Source: Bifidobacterium asteroides | Lineage (GTDB): Bacteria > Actinomycetota > Actinomycetes > Actinomycetales > Bifidobacteriaceae | DNA: 64,000 nt | Assembly: GCF_003202755.1 (NCBI RefSeq) | Contig: NZ_QGLK01000004.1 | Span: forward strand, 1-64,000 | Direction: 5' to 3' | Part shown: in pieces, positions 51,263-60,963 of the stretch | How the letters are laid out: every line of letters begins with the position of its first letter | Position numbering within the stretch: position 1 is the stretch's first letter | Translations under genes and position numbers: made by a program | Notes under the pieces: model-generated | What the model was told of the DNA's origin: nothing | The model's database searches: none | Seen by the model: only the letters and a program-made list of their open reading frames with translations

Positions 51263-51407
51263 CGGTCTGCTCTCCTCACGTACGTCTGGTCTAACGATTC
51301 TAGACGATGCCCTGGGCCGAAGCGCCCGCCCCTGGCGGATTCTTCTCCCGGTCGGGTGCTACTATGGTGGGTTGTCTGTACAGATACATTCATCGTTTGG
51401 AGCAACA

Positions 51408-51668
51408 TTGGCAAACATCAAGTCGCAGAAGAAGCGGGTCATCACCAACGAAAAGGCGCACCTGCGCAACAAGGAGGTCAAGAGCGCAATCAAGACCTCC
51501 GTGCGTTCCGTGCGCAAGGCCGTGGATGCCGGTGACAAGGAGGCCGCTCAGGCTGCCTACCAGGTGGCCGCCCGCCGTCTGGACAAGGCCGCCGGCAAGG
51601 GCGTGATTCACCGCAACCAGGCCGCCAACCGCAAGTCCGGTCTGGCCAACGCCGTCAACGCCCTCTGA
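51408..51668 (+). CDS. rpsT: 30S ribosomal protein S20
   Basis: Small-subunit protein that binds 16S rRNA early in assembly. The 86-residue product starts (L)[10 protein letters not shown] and is highly basic and helical, as expected. The start is a TTG at 51408 with GGAG five bases upstream; the frame is open further but earlier residues are not S20. TTG may limit expression, and S20 is known to have weak, self-regulated initiation in E. coli. A strong terminator follows; a -10-like TACTAT lies at 51360-51365. Confidence 0.96.
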   Translation: MANIKSQKKRVITNEKAHLRNKEVKSAIKTSVRSVRKAVDAGDKEAAQAAYQVAARRLDKAAGKGVIHRNQAANRKSGLANAVNAL

Positions 51669-51687
51669 ACCGGGTGCCCCATTGGGG

Positions 51688-51725
51688 CCGGTGACCCAAG
51701 CGCTTGGGTCACCGGCTCTTTTTGG
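51688..51725 (+). terminator. Terminator of rpsT
   Basis: Perfect 13-bp stem CCGGTGACCCAAG/CTTGGGTCACCGG with a 2-base centre, followed by CTCTTTTT. The stop codon of the convergent TRIC gene lies inside the second arm, at 51709. Confidence 0.9.
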
Positions 51726-52491
51726 TATTCGGGTCCTCGTCGGTGTGCTTGATGGTGACACTGATGTTCGACCGGCCACGCATCAGATGACGGATGGCCC
51801 TGGCAAGCTGGGCGTCACTGAGTGGGAGTCGGGCCGAGTGCCGGTTCACTGCCCCAGGCACCACGATGTCGAATTTTACCGAGATGATGCGCAGGACGAC
51901 CACCAGGGCCACGATGGCCAGGTCCAGGATCATGTCGACCCGGGCCGGATAGAGCCCATGCTGCTGGGCGCGCGTGGAGGCCAGGGTCAGCAGGCAACCG
52001 ATCAGGGAAGGCAACGCGTACCAGTGCTGGTCCTGGATGACCGCCGGCACCTGGTTGAGCAGGATGTCTCGCAGCAGTCCCCCGACCAGGGCCGTTGCCA
52101 TCCCCATGAAGATGGCCGTCATGCCGCCGGTTCCACACATCAGAGCCTTGGCGGTCCCGTTGACGGCGAAGGATCCCAGGGCCATGGCATCGGTGACCAG
52201 CATGGACCAGGTCATACGGCTGATTTCAGGATGGGCGACAGCCACAACCAGGCCGGAAGCCAGGGTGACGATGACCGAGCCCTTGTCGGTGATTCCACTG
52301 GGCGGCACCTGACCCAGAAGAACGTCACGGACCACCCCACCGCCCAGGGCGCTGATCCAGGAAACCAAGAGGATGGCGATGATGTCGTAGCCCTTGCGCA
52401 CGGCAGCCAGACCGCCCGAAAGCCCGCAGCTCAAGATGCCCAGGTACTCGATGACCATGAAGATGAGGTTCCCCTCCAAGGCCGTCTTCAT
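51709..52491 (-). CDS. TRIC-family (YicG-like) membrane channel protein
   Basis: A 260-residue protein with two repeats of a three-helix unit plus one final helix, the pattern of trimeric intracellular cation channel relatives (UPF0126/YicG). Each half carries a Gly-rich motif before the conserved VRDVLLG and LRDILLN. Bacterial members conduct K+ or other cations, or transport amino acids in some cases; the substrate here is unknown. The ATG at 52491 has GGAGGAG upstream; a longer frame exists to 52527. Convergent with rpsT. Confidence 0.88.
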   Translation of the reverse strand: MKTALEGNLIFMVIEYLGILSCGLSGGLAAVRKGYDIIAILLVSWISALGGGVVRDVLLGQVPPSGITDKGSVIVTLASGLVVAVAHPEISRMTWSMLVTDAMALGSFAVNGTAKALMCGTGGMTAIFMGMATALVGGLLRDILLNQVPAVIQDQHWYALPSLIGCLLTLASTRAQQHGLYPARVDMILDLAIVALVVVLRIISVKFDIVVPGAVNRHSARLPLSDAQLARAIRHLMRGRSNISVTIKHTDEDPNTKKSR

Positions 52492-52595
52492 CCCGCGCTT
52501 CTCCTCCCGGAATCGTCCCGCACTCAAATCTGTCTATAGATTAGCCAACCCCAAGGCTGAACAGGCCGGGGATGTGTCCAAGGCCACAAAGATGA

Positions 52596-52641
52596 AGGAA
52601 GGCGGCCCAGGGCAAAAAGTCGCCCTGAAGCCGCCTTCCTT
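52596..52641 (-). terminator. Hairpin downstream of ilvE
   Basis: Long stem AAGGAAGGCGGC/GCCGCCTTCCTT with an inner CAGGGC/GCCCTG stem, 34 bases after the ilvE stop. There is no strong T-run on the minus strand, so it may be a weak terminator or an RNA-stability element. Confidence 0.55.
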
Positions 52642-52674
52642 TCAAGACCTGTCAGGCAGGAATGGGGTCAGTGC

Positions 52675-53802
52675 TCAGCAGACCTTCCACATCCAATCGT
52701 GCGGATCCTCGATCTCGCCCAGCTGGATGCCCAGGAGCTCGTTGCGCAGGTCCATGGTGACCTTGCCTGAACCACCGTCGGCCACCTGGACGTCGAAGTT
52801 CTCGGACTTGAAGCGCCCGATCGGGGTGATGATGGCGGCGGTCCCGCAGGCGAACACCTCGGTGACCTCGCCCGAACGGATGTCGTCCAGCAGGGTGTCC
52901 AGACGGATCATGGTCTCCACCACGTCACGACCGTGGTCCTGGGCCAGGGCGATCAGGGAGTTGCGGGTGACGCCGGGCAGAATGGTTCCGGTCAGGCTGG
53001 GGGTCTCCAGGTGTCCGTCCTTGTGGACGGTGAACATGTTCATGCCGCCCAGCTCCTCCAGGTAGGTCTTGGTGGCAGCATCGACGAAGCAGACCTGCTC
53101 GCAGCCGTGCTCGGCACCACGGTTCTCCCCCAGCAGGGAGGCCGCATAGTTACCGCCGCACTTGGCGAAGCCGGTGCCGCCGGGGCCGGTGCGGAACCAC
53201 TTGTCCTCCACCCAGATGCTGACCGGCTTGACGCCGCCGGCGAAGTAGGGTCCCGAAGGCGAGGCGATGACGCAATAGTCCACTGCATGCGGGGCGCGCA
53301 CGCCCAGGAAGGGTTCGGAGGCGAACATGTAGGGGCGCATATAGAGCGTGTACTCGCGCCGCTTCGGCACCCAGGCCGCGTCACGGCGGACCAGGGCCGC
53401 GACCGATCCCAGGAAGTCATCGGGCTCGAGCGGGGGCAGGGCCAGACGCTTGGCTGAATTGTAGAAGCGCTGGGCGTTGGCATCGGGTCGGAAGAGCCAG
53501 ATGGAGCCGTCGTCGTGGTAGTAGGCCTTGAGTCCCTCAAAGGCCTCCTGGGCGTAGTGAAGCACCGAGGCCCCCGGATCTAGGTTAATCGGTCCGTAGG
53601 GCTCAACCCTGCGATCCTTCCAGCCGCCTTCCGAAGTCCATCCCATATGGGTCATGTTATCTGAGAAGAGCTGGCCGAAGGCGGGCTTGTCAATCAGCCG
53701 GGCACGCTCCTCGTCAGAGGCGGGATGATCGTTGGGAATGACCTTGAAAGCGTCCGCCAACTCATTGAGTGCCTTCGGGTCGTGATGTGATTGCTCTGCC
53801 AT
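52675..53802 (-). CDS. ilvE: Branched-chain amino acid aminotransferase
   Basis: PLP enzyme for the last step of Val, Leu and Ile synthesis, also using Glu as amino donor. The 375-residue class IV aminotransferase has the PLP-linked Lys214 in TGFAKCGGNYAAS and ATKTYLEELGGMN. Single gene, starting at ATG 53802 with a weak GAAGAAG. Depends on glutamate from the gltBD and glnE pathway encoded nearby. Confidence 0.97.
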   Translation of the reverse strand: MAEQSHHDPKALNELADAFKVIPNDHPASDEERARLIDKPAFGQLFSDNMTHMGWTSEGGWKDRRVEPYGPINLDPGASVLHYAQEAFEGLKAYYHDDGSIWLFRPDANAQRFYNSAKRLALPPLEPDDFLGSVAALVRRDAAWVPKRREYTLYMRPYMFASEPFLGVRAPHAVDYCVIASPSGPYFAGGVKPVSIWVEDKWFRTGPGGTGFAKCGGNYAASLLGENRGAEHGCEQVCFVDAATKTYLEELGGMNMFTVHKDGHLETPSLTGTILPGVTRNSLIALAQDHGRDVVETMIRLDTLLDDIRSGEVTEVFACGTAAIITPIGRFKSENFDVQVADGGSGKVTMDLRNELLGIQLGEIEDPHDWMWKVC

Positions 53803-53934
53803 TATCTACCACTTCTTCTTGCTACTGTATTTGGTTGCTCGGGTGCGATGCTTATGGCGATGCCCGGTACCCGAACTATTGCATAGGCAGGCCTTGACCT
53901 GTTCGGCGCATTTCGCATTGTGACCGTCTTAGAC

Positions 53935-53970
53935 AAAAAGGCCGCAGGATCCTGATGATCCCACGGCCTT
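53935..53970 (-). terminator. Terminator of rplY
   Basis: On the minus strand AAGGCCG...CGGCCTTTTT with an inner GGGATC/GATCC pairing, ending in TTTTTG. It begins about 20 bases after the rplY stop. Confidence 0.85.
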
Positions 53971-53989
53971 GCAAATCGAACCTTCGGAT

Positions 53990-54613
53990 TCACTCGCTCT
54001 GGGCGTCGGCCTCCGGAGCAGCTTCCGTATCGGCCTGTTCGGTCTCCTCGGTGGGGGTCTCCAGGCTTTCCTCCTTGGGGATCTCAACGGAGACAATGGA
54101 TTCCTCCATATCGTCGATGATCAGCTCGGAGCCCTCGGGCAGATTGATGTCCTTGGCCAGGATCTTGTCGCCTTCGGCCAGGCCCTCAACGCTGATGTCG
54201 ATGCGCTCGGGCAGATTGGACACGTCGGCGCGGACCTGCAGGTTCTGGGTGTCGATCAGGGCCACGGCAGCGCCCTTGGTCTCGCCACTGACGAAGACGG
54301 GTACCTCCACGGTGACCTTCTCGCCGGCGCGGACCTCATAGAAGTCGATGTGCTCCACCTGGCGCTTGACGGGGTTGCGCTGCACGTCTTTGACCACGGC
54401 CGTCTTGGTCTGCCCGCCGAAGCTGATGGAGAAGAGGGCGTTGGCGCGGCGCAGGGCCAGCGTGGTCTCACGCATGGGCAGCTTAATGTAGTCGGGCTGG
54501 GCGCCGCCGGCGTAGATGGTGGCTGGAATCTGCTGGGCCACGCGCATACGGCGTGCCGCTCCCTTGCCGAATTGGTCGCGGACTTCGCCCTCGAGCTTAA
54601 TTGTGTTAGCCAT
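53990..54613 (-). CDS. rplY: 50S ribosomal protein L25/general stress protein Ctc
   Basis: Binds 5S rRNA in the large subunit. The 207-residue product has an N-terminal L25 domain and a C-terminal TL5/Ctc domain, then an acidic tail (EEETEQADTEAAPEAD-like). AAGGAAG lies 5 bases before the ATG at 54613. The frame is open to 54820, but that stretch covers the promoter and leader and is not coding. The leader contains three hairpins (listed), suggesting autoregulation. Confidence 0.95.
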   Translation of the reverse strand: MANTIKLEGEVRDQFGKGAARRMRVAQQIPATIYAGGAQPDYIKLPMRETTLALRRANALFSISFGGQTKTAVVKDVQRNPVKRQVEHIDFYEVRAGEKVTVEVPVFVSGETKGAAVALIDTQNLQVRADVSNLPERIDISVEGLAEGDKILAKDINLPEGSELIIDDMEESIVSVEIPKEESLETPTEETEQADTEAAPEADAQSE

Positions 54614-54768
54614 GTTGGCTTCCTTCCTTGAGTGGTTCCTCAAGACCGACCTGGGCCGGTCCTGGCGCATCGCCGCGTCGGATTCCGGACCGCCAAAGGA
54701 AAGGCCGCCGATGATCCAGCCGAGTCGATAACGGAGACCGTGCGGTCTCCCTCGCCAAAGCAACGTGC
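54614..54768 (-). promoter_or_regulatory. Structured 5' leader of rplY
   Basis: Three stems lie between the promoter and the SD: GGAGACCG/CGGTCTCC (54733-54750), GACCG/CGGTC (54644-54661) and CTTGAG/CTCAAG (54627-54644), the last ending right before the GAAGGAAG SD. Ribosomal protein mRNAs often carry such autoregulatory structures. No experimental support here; function inferred. Confidence 0.5.
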
Positions 54769-54770
54769 CT

Positions 54771-54799
54771 ACTTTAGCACCGGGCCCGCCCTTCTCCAA
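54771..54799 (-). promoter_or_regulatory. Promoter for rplY
   Basis: -35 TTGGAG (54799-54794), 17-base spacer, -10 TAAAGT (54776-54771) on the minus strand. Transcription would start near 54765, giving a leader of about 150 bases. Confidence 0.6.
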
Positions 54800-54846
54800 G
54801 TGGGCGGCTATTCTGGACATATCCCGCGATTATTGAAGGAGACAAC

Positions 54847-56856
54847 GTGTCGTTACTAGCATCGGTCAAATCTTTTGTGACACACCAGGTGGGTCATGGG
54901 GAGGGACCGACTGGCGAGGAGGCCGCGGATCCGTCAGGTGCCGCCCAGCAAGCCCTCGCCCTGCCCAATACGCATTTCTGGTCAGCTGACTACGCCACCA
55001 CCACGCGCATGGATCCTGCCTCGGGACTGCTTTCGGCCACTACCGCCGGCATGGGTCCGGTTCCTGACGACATGACTGTCTACGACATCTACGCTGATCG
55101 TGCCCGCCGCACCCCCGACCAGCCGGTTCTGCACTTTGTAGAGAACGGCAGCTGGACCTACCGGACCGGCCGAGAGATCCTGCACGACATCAGGACCACT
55201 GCCAAGGGCTTTTTGCACTACGGGCTGAAGAAGGGCGATGCCGTGGCCTTCATGTGCAGGACCAGCTACGAGTGGGACATCGTTGATGCCGCCGTCCTGT
55301 CCATCGGCGGGGTCATCGCCACCATCTACGACACCGATTCGGCCGAACAGATCCGATTCATCGTCAACAACTCCGATGCCAGGCTGCTGGTGGTGCAGAC
55401 CGCCGAGATGCGGGCCAAGGCCGAGGGGGCCGACAAGGAGTGCCCCACCCTGGAGCGGATTGCCTGCCTGGAGTCCGGTGCCCTGCAGGAGCTGCAGGCC
55501 TATGGGGAGTCGGTCAGCGACGCCGAACTCGACGAGCGGATCAACTCCATCCGTAAGACCGACCTCTGCTCCATCGTCTACACCTCCGGTTCCACTGCGG
55601 CGCCCAAGGGCGTGGAGATGACCCATGAGCATTATTGCCAGCTGGCCAGGAACCTGAACGCCTTCATCCCCAATCTGACCCACGATCCGGATGGCTCCAT
55701 CCTGCTCTTCCTGCCCCAGGCCCATACCTTCGCCCGGGCCATCAGCTACGGTGTCGTCTACGGGACCATGCACGTCTATATCTCCTCCGGACTGGCCACC
55801 CTGCTGTCCGACCTGCAGGAGTCCAAACCCACGGTGATTATCGGCGTACCCAGGGTCTTTGAGAAGGTCTACAACGCCGCCTCCCAAAAGGCCGGGCATG
55901 GCATCAAGGGGAGGATCTTCAACGGAGCGGCACGGGCGGCACGCACCTACATGGAGGACATCTCCCGCCAGGGCTGGCCGACCAGGCGCAGTGCCCTGCG
56001 GCGAGCCTTCTACGACCCGCTGGTTTATTCCTCCCTGCGCCAGGTCCTGGGCGGACGGGCCAAGTGGATCGTCTCCGGTGGCGCTCCCCTGGACCCGGAG
56101 CTGCTGGGGTTCTTCCGCGGATCCAATGTTCCGGTCTATGAGGGATACGGCCTGACCGAGACCACTGCACCCTGCGCCTTCAACCCCCTGGGCACTCCCT
56201 ACCACAGAGGCTCGGTGGGCATCCCCTTCCCAGGATTCACCATCCGCATCGCATCGGACAGCGAGGTACAGATCAAGGGCGTCTGCGTTTTCCACCGCTA
56301 TCACAAGAACGAGGAGGCCACCCGCGATTCATTCACCGAGGACGGCTGGTACGCCACCGGCGATCTGGGACGGCTCTCCCGTGACGGCTTCCTCTTCCTG
56401 ACAGGGCGCAAGAAGGACCTAATCATCACGGCAGGAGGCAAGAACGTCTCACCCAGGCCCATCGAGGAGGTCATTGAGCGTTCCGAGATCGTCTCCCAGG
56501 CCCTGGTTCTGGGAGACAAGCGCCCCTTCATTTCAGCACTGGTAACCCTGAATGAGACCGCTTTACGGCCCTGGCTGGCCTCCAAGGGACTGGATCGGAA
56601 CATGTCGTTGCAGGAGGCGTCGCAGAACGCCGTGGTCCGGGCCGAGGTCCAGGAGTATGTGGACCGGGCCAACGAGGGCGTCTCCCGGGCCGAATCTGTG
56701 CGCAAGTTCATCATCCTGCCCGAGGAGTTCACCCAGGACAACGGGCTGATGACACCATCCATGAAGGTGATCCGGCCCAAGGTCATCGAGCGCTACGCCG
56801 ACCTGCTCAACACCCGGATGTATACAGCCAAGCGCACCCCGGCACCCCGCCGCTGA
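54847..56856 (+). CDS. Long-chain acyl-CoA synthetase
   Basis: AMP-forming ligase activating fatty acids with CoA. The 669-residue protein has the P-loop YTSGSTAAPKGVEMTH (about 240-255), GYGLTET (about 431-437), DGWYATGDLG and the C-terminal lid with Lys in PSMKVIRPKV. GTG start at 54847 with AAGGAG 5 bases upstream. Resembles actinobacterial FadD15-type enzymes. Probably used for lipid salvage, since bifidobacteria lack beta-oxidation. Convergent with era, 6 bases apart, without a visible terminator. Confidence 0.92.
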   Translation: MSLLASVKSFVTHQVGHGEGPTGEEAADPSGAAQQALALPNTHFWSADYATTTRMDPASGLLSATTAGMGPVPDDMTVYDIYADRARRTPDQPVLHFVENGSWTYRTGREILHDIRTTAKGFLHYGLKKGDAVAFMCRTSYEWDIVDAAVLSIGGVIATIYDTDSAEQIRFIVNNSDARLLVVQTAEMRAKAEGADKECPTLERIACLESGALQELQAYGESVSDAELDERINSIRKTDLCSIVYTSGSTAAPKGVEMTHEHYCQLARNLNAFIPNLTHDPDGSILLFLPQAHTFARAISYGVVYGTMHVYISSGLATLLSDLQESKPTVIIGVPRVFEKVYNAASQKAGHGIKGRIFNGAARAARTYMEDISRQGWPTRRSALRRAFYDPLVYSSLRQVLGGRAKWIVSGGAPLDPELLGFFRGSNVPVYEGYGLTETTAPCAFNPLGTPYHRGSVGIPFPGFTIRIASDSEVQIKGVCVFHRYHKNEEATRDSFTEDGWYATGDLGRLSRDGFLFLTGRKKDLIITAGGKNVSPRPIEEVIERSEIVSQALVLGDKRPFISALVTLNETALRPWLASKGLDRNMSLQEASQNAVVRAEVQEYVDRANEGVSRAESVRKFIILPEEFTQDNGLMTPSMKVIRPKVIERYADLLNTRMYTAKRTPAPRR

Positions 56857-56862
56857 GCGCGA

Positions 56863-57816
56863 TCAGAACCCCAGGCGCTCCAGTTGCTTGGGGTCGGTCT
56901 GCCAGTTGCGGGCCACCTTGACGTGCAGATCCAACCGGACCTTGCGTCCCATGGTCCGGTTGACGGCGGTGCGTAGCTTCTTCTTCACCCGGACCAGGTG
57001 CTCGGCTCCCCGCCCGATGACGATGGGCTTCTGCGAATCGCGCTCTACGTAGATACCTATATGGACAGTGTCGCGCCCGCCCTCCGGATCCGGCTCGATG
57101 GACTCCACACGGACAGCCAGGGAGTGCGGCAGCTCGTCGTCGAGTTCCTCCAGGTAGGCTCCGCGGACCAGCTCGGCGATCATGTCCTCGGGACGCTCCT
57201 CGGTCAGCTGGTCATCCGGGTAGAGCTGAGGACCCTCGGGCATGGCATCCATCAACACCTGGGCCACCTCGTCCACGTTGTCAGCCTCCAGGGCGCTGAC
57301 CGGAACGATCTGGGAGAAGTCGGCGAAGGCGCCGATCTCCAGGAGCTTGTCCACCAGTTGGCCCTTGCTCAGCTGGTCAATCTTGGTCACTACAGCAATC
57401 AAGGGCTTTCGCCAGATCCACTTGCCGTCCTTGTCCTTGCGGGCGAAGTCGGACCGCAGCCGGCTCAAAATGCGACGGTCGCCAGGGCCTATGGCCTGGT
57501 CGGCCGGCAACAAAAAGGCAATGGCATCCACATCCGACAGGGAGGCCTCCACCACGTCGTTGAGCCGCTGGCCCAACAGGGTGCGCGGACGGTGAATGCC
57601 CGGGGTATCAACTAGGACCACCTGGGCCTCTGGCCGGGTCATGATTCCCCGGATGGCCTTGCGGGTGGTCTCCGGCCGGGAGGAGGCGATGGCGATGGGC
57701 CTGCCCACTAGGGCGTTCATGAGCGTGGACTTGCCCACATTGGGCCGGCCCACTACCGCCACGAATCCCGATCGATGGACCGGTGCCTTGGCCTCGCTCT
57801 GTTCTTCCTTGGTCAT
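56863..57816 (-). CDS. era: GTPase Era
   Basis: Ribosome-assembly GTPase that binds the 3' end of 16S rRNA. The 317-residue protein has G1 GRPNVGKST (about 23-31), DTPGIHRPR, TKIDQ and a C-terminal KH domain. It overlaps the CNNM/CorC gene by ATGA and ends the hinT-phoH-ybeY-corC-era cluster. Confidence 0.97.
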   Translation of the reverse strand: MTKEEQSEAKAPVHRSGFVAVVGRPNVGKSTLMNALVGRPIAIASSRPETTRKAIRGIMTRPEAQVVLVDTPGIHRPRTLLGQRLNDVVEASLSDVDAIAFLLPADQAIGPGDRRILSRLRSDFARKDKDGKWIWRKPLIAVVTKIDQLSKGQLVDKLLEIGAFADFSQIVPVSALEADNVDEVAQVLMDAMPEGPQLYPDDQLTEERPEDMIAELVRGAYLEELDDELPHSLAVRVESIEPDPEGGRDTVHIGIYVERDSQKPIVIGRGAEHLVRVKKKLRTAVNRTMGRKVRLDLHVKVARNWQTDPKQLERLGF

Positions 57817-59225
57817 GAGTTCTCCTGACTGTCCTGCTCGGGTTGGTCACTGTCGGCCTGTTCGTCTTCCTGCTCCGCACCGTCCTCCAGGGCGAGGCTG
57901 GATCCGTTGGCCGGCTCGACCTCGATGGTGGCGATCTTCTTGCGGCGGCCGACCGCTTCGCCCGCAGTCAGCCTGATTCCCCGGGTCACCGCCGATGAAC
58001 CTGAGACCGGCACGGAGCCCAGCAGCTTGGTCAACAGGCCATAGACCGTATCCACGTCATCCTCGCCGATGGTGATCTCGTAGAGCTCCTCCAGGTCGGC
58101 GATGGGCGTGCGGACCGGCAGTTGCCAGGTGTGCGAGCCGATCTGCTTGGGCTCGTCGTGCTGGACCCGGTCGTGCTCATCCTCCAGCTCGCCCACGATC
58201 TGCTCGATGGCATCCTCAATGGTGACCAAACCGGCTATGCCCCCGTACTCGTCCACAACCACAGCCAGGTGGTGGCGTGAGCGTTGCATGTAGTGGAAGA
58301 GGTCGTCCACGGGCTTGGACTCTGGCACCAGAACGGGACGACGGATGATGGAGGCAACTGATCTGTCACCCTTGCGGTTGAAGGCCAGGGCACGGACCAC
58401 GTCCTTCAAATAGACGATACCGACCAGGTCATCCACGTCTTCACCAATGGCGGGAATACGGGAGAATCCCGACCGGGAGAAGAGCTTCAGAGCCGAATCC
58501 AAACTGGCATCCTTGGAGATGCAGATCATGTCGGTGCGAGGAACCATGATTTCGCGTGTCAGCGTAGTCGATAGTGTCAGCACATTCTTCAACATCTCGG
58601 AGATCTCGGGATCAAAGGCACCGGCCTCCACCAGCTGGTCGACCATGGCCCGACCCTGTTCGATCTGGATCTTCTCCAGTTCCTCGTCGTCGGAAAGTTC
58701 GCCGCGAAGGTTTTTGCGGGCACTGGCTTCAGCCTGCCGTCGACGCTTGAAGGGGGTCAACAGAACAGCCATCCCGACCAGGCGCACGTGTTTGAGCAAC
58801 GCTTCCATGGGCTGACGGGAACGACCACGAGGGCCCAGGGTGACGGAGATGGCAGCCACCAGGATGGCCATGACCACTCCGCACAGCAGCTGCTCCCAGA
58901 GAGGCATGCCACCAAGAGCAGCCATGCAGGCCACCAGGACGCCGACCATGATGTCACAGATAATGCGGAAAAAGGCACAGGCGCTTCCAGTCACCTGCCG
59001 CTGGGAGATTAGGTTCTGGGCCCGATGAATGCGGTCGATTCGCTTCATCCTGGAGAACTGGCTGAGTTCCTGGTCGGTCTGCAGGCCCAAAATCAAATTG
59101 TTGAGACTGGATCGGGTCACTCTGTTGAGCGCCCCCTGGGCCTCGGCCAGCGCCAGGGAGAGTATGACCAAGGCGATAATGGCCAAAGCCATGACCACCA
59201 TGGCGGCTATGGTCCGCTCATTCAT
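57813..59225 (-). CDS. CNNM/CorC-family transporter (DUF21-CBS-CorC)
   Basis: A 470-residue protein with three to four N-terminal membrane segments (DUF21), two CBS domains (IMVPRTDMI and IVYLKDVV..., [14 protein letters not shown]) and a C-terminal CorC domain, then a Glu/Asp-rich tail. Family members affect Mg2+/Co2+ efflux; older annotation is hemolysin. The ATG at 59225 has GAGAGG 8 bases upstream; it overlaps ybeY by 8 bases. The CBS pair may sense adenylates. Confidence 0.9.
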   Translation of the reverse strand: MNERTIAAMVVMALAIIALVILSLALAEAQGALNRVTRSSLNNLILGLQTDQELSQFSRMKRIDRIHRAQNLISQRQVTGSACAFFRIICDIMVGVLVACMAALGGMPLWEQLLCGVVMAILVAAISVTLGPRGRSRQPMEALLKHVRLVGMAVLLTPFKRRRQAEASARKNLRGELSDDEELEKIQIEQGRAMVDQLVEAGAFDPEISEMLKNVLTLSTTLTREIMVPRTDMICISKDASLDSALKLFSRSGFSRIPAIGEDVDDLVGIVYLKDVVRALAFNRKGDRSVASIIRRPVLVPESKPVDDLFHYMQRSRHHLAVVVDEYGGIAGLVTIEDAIEQIVGELEDEHDRVQHDEPKQIGSHTWQLPVRTPIADLEELYEITIGEDDVDTVYGLLTKLLGSVPVSGSSAVTRGIRLTAGEAVGRRKKIATIEVEPANGSSLALEDGAEQEDEQADSDQPEQDSQENS

Positions 59226-59772
59226 GAGATTTGCCTCTCTGAGAGGCACCACGGCCGTACCGCTCATAGATCTCCAAAGCATTGGTGGCTCCGGCCGGCA
59301 GCGCGGCATTCGCAATGGGCCCCTGGCGCAAGGCCAGGAAGGTCAGCAGCAGCTGGCGCTGCAGTCCGAACATCTGCGCCTCCTGCTCCCTGCTGGCGTG
59401 GTCGTATCCAAGCAGATGCAGGGTGCCGTGAATCGCCAGCAGCAGCATCTCCTCCATGGTGGAATGACCGGCAGCCAGAGCCTGCTGTGCCGCCACCCAG
59501 GGGCAGATGACGATGTCGCCCAGGATGCCCTCCTGCCGATGGTTCTCGTCGCCGGGACGCAGCTCGTCCATAGGGAAGCTCATGACATCAGTAGGGCCGA
59601 CCAGGTTCATCCAGCGCTCGTGCAGCACCGCCATGGGCTCGGGATCGTTGAAGATGATAGTCATGTCGGACTGGGTGCTCACCCGCATCTGGTCCAGCAC
59701 CCACACTCCCAGATCGGAGAAGGTTTTGGCATCGATCAGCCATTGGGTCTCGTTGGTCACTTCAACGCTCAT
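59218..59772 (-). CDS. ybeY: Endoribonuclease YbeY
   Basis: Metal-dependent RNase for 16S rRNA 3'-end maturation and ribosome quality control. The 184-residue protein has the zinc triad [11 protein letters not shown] (His115, His119, His125). It overlaps phoH by ATGA and the corC gene by 8 bases, the standard arrangement with era. Confidence 0.96.
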   Translation of the reverse strand: MSVEVTNETQWLIDAKTFSDLGVWVLDQMRVSTQSDMTIIFNDPEPMAVLHERWMNLVGPTDVMSFPMDELRPGDENHRQEGILGDIVICPWVAAQQALAAGHSTMEEMLLLAIHGTLHLLGYDHASREQEAQMFGLQRQLLLTFLALRQGPIANAALPAGATNALEIYERYGRGASQRGKSHE

Positions 59773-60923
59773 GCCTGCTCCCGTCTCCGGCTGCGGGCTT
59801 GATCGGCGCGGTCGTAGGCCCGGACAATCTGCCCGACCAGCCGATTGCGCACCACATCGGCCGCCTGCAGGTGCACGAAGGCGATATCGTTGATGCCGTG
59901 CAGCACCTGTTCGATAGTCGCAAGACCAGATGCAGGCCCGCCCAAATCCACCTGGGTGACGTCGCCGGTAATGACCATCTTGGTGTTGAAGCCCAGGCGG
60001 GTCAGGAACATCTTCATCTGCCTGCGCGTGGTGTTCTGCGCCTCATCCAGAATGACAAAGGCATCGTTCAGGGTGCGCCCACGCATGTAGGCCAGCGGAG
60101 CCACCTCGATGGTCTCGTCGGCCAGAAGGCGGTGGAGCCTTGAAGTGCCCAGCATGTCAGCCAGTGCATCGTAGAGGGGCCGCAAGTAGGGGTCGACCTT
60201 CTCATTGAGGGTGCCGGGGAGAAAGCCCAGGCTCTCCCCCGCCTCCACGGCAGGCCTGGTCAGAATGATGCGCCCGATACGCCCGGCCCGGAATTCCTGA
60301 ACGGCCTTGGCCACCGCCAGATAGGTCTTGCCGGTGCCGGCCGGTCCGATGCCAAAGGTGATGGTATGCGTTTCGATGGCGGCCACGTAGGCGGACTGGC
60401 CGGCGGTCTTAGGCCTGATCGGACCCTTGGAAGCCTGGGTCAGAGGGCGGCGGCGAACTGCAGCTGGGGCTGCCTGACGTGGTTGGTCAATGCCTTCCAG
60501 AGCGTTGTTCCGCTCCGACTCTGCCATAGCTGTCTGCCCATAATCGCGGTCTACAGAAGTATGGTTTATCGTATTGCGATCCTGAGTATTGCGGTCTGTA
60601 ATTTTCTGCTCTTCCGGATGGGAGTAATCGGCTGCGTCGGCGTTCCCCAAACGGCGGTGGTCCAGTATTCGCCCCACCTGATCGGCATCCACGGGAACCT
60701 GATCGGCGTTCTGCATGAGTTCGGTCAGTAGATCCCTGATCTGTGCCGCCTCAACGTCGCCCTGCCGGTCCTGAGCCCGCAGCATAATCCGGTTGCCACG
60801 AACCAGGATAGACACTGCCGGGAAGGCACGCTCGATCCTGTCAATGACTGCGTCTTCCGGCCCCAACACCTGAACCGGGTCGATTCCCTCCGGAATCTCC
60901 AGGGTTCGCGTAGTTACCGCCAC
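59769..60923 (-). CDS. PhoH-like ATPase
   Basis: P-loop protein of the PhoH family, thought to act in RNA metabolism with YbeY. The 384-residue product has Walker A GPAGTGKT at 193-200, [11 protein letters not shown] as Walker B, and a conserved N-terminal domain (1-90). Between them, residues 95-165 form a low-complexity linker with [10 protein letters not shown] repeats, unlike the core and lower in G+C. GTG start at 60923 with AAGGGA upstream. It lies 40 bases after hinT. Confidence 0.93.
   Translation of the reverse strand: MAVTTRTLEIPEGIDPVQVLGPEDAVIDRIERAFPAVSILVRGNRIMLRAQDRQGDVEAAQIRDLLTELMQNADQVPVDADQVGRILDHRRLGNADAADYSHPEEQKITDRNTQDRNTINHTSVDRDYGQTAMAESERNNALEGIDQPRQAAPAAVRRRPLTQASKGPIRPKTAGQSAYVAAIETHTITFGIGPAGTGKTYLAVAKAVQEFRAGRIGRIILTRPAVEAGESLGFLPGTLNEKVDPYLRPLYDALADMLGTSRLHRLLADETIEVAPLAYMRGRTLNDAFVILDEAQNTTRRQMKMFLTRLGFNTKMVITGDVTQVDLGGPASGLATIEQVLHGINDIAFVHLQAADVVRNRLVGQIVRAYDRADQARSRRREQA
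60429..60641 (-). repeat. Low-complexity linker within phoH
   Basis: This segment encodes residues 95-165 of the PhoH-like protein. It contains adjacent copies of GACCGCAATAC and GATCGCAATAC, and is visibly richer in A+T than the gene around it. Likely an expanding spacer, not a separate element. Confidence 0.5.
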
Positions 60924-60963
60924 GGATTCCCTTCCTGCACGATGACGATGGTGAACATGGGCT

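Noticed and set aside
54982..56304. 440-codon minus-strand frame opposite the acyl-CoA synthetase
   Set aside because: Shadow frame; the plus strand carries the SD, start and all AMP-ligase motifs.
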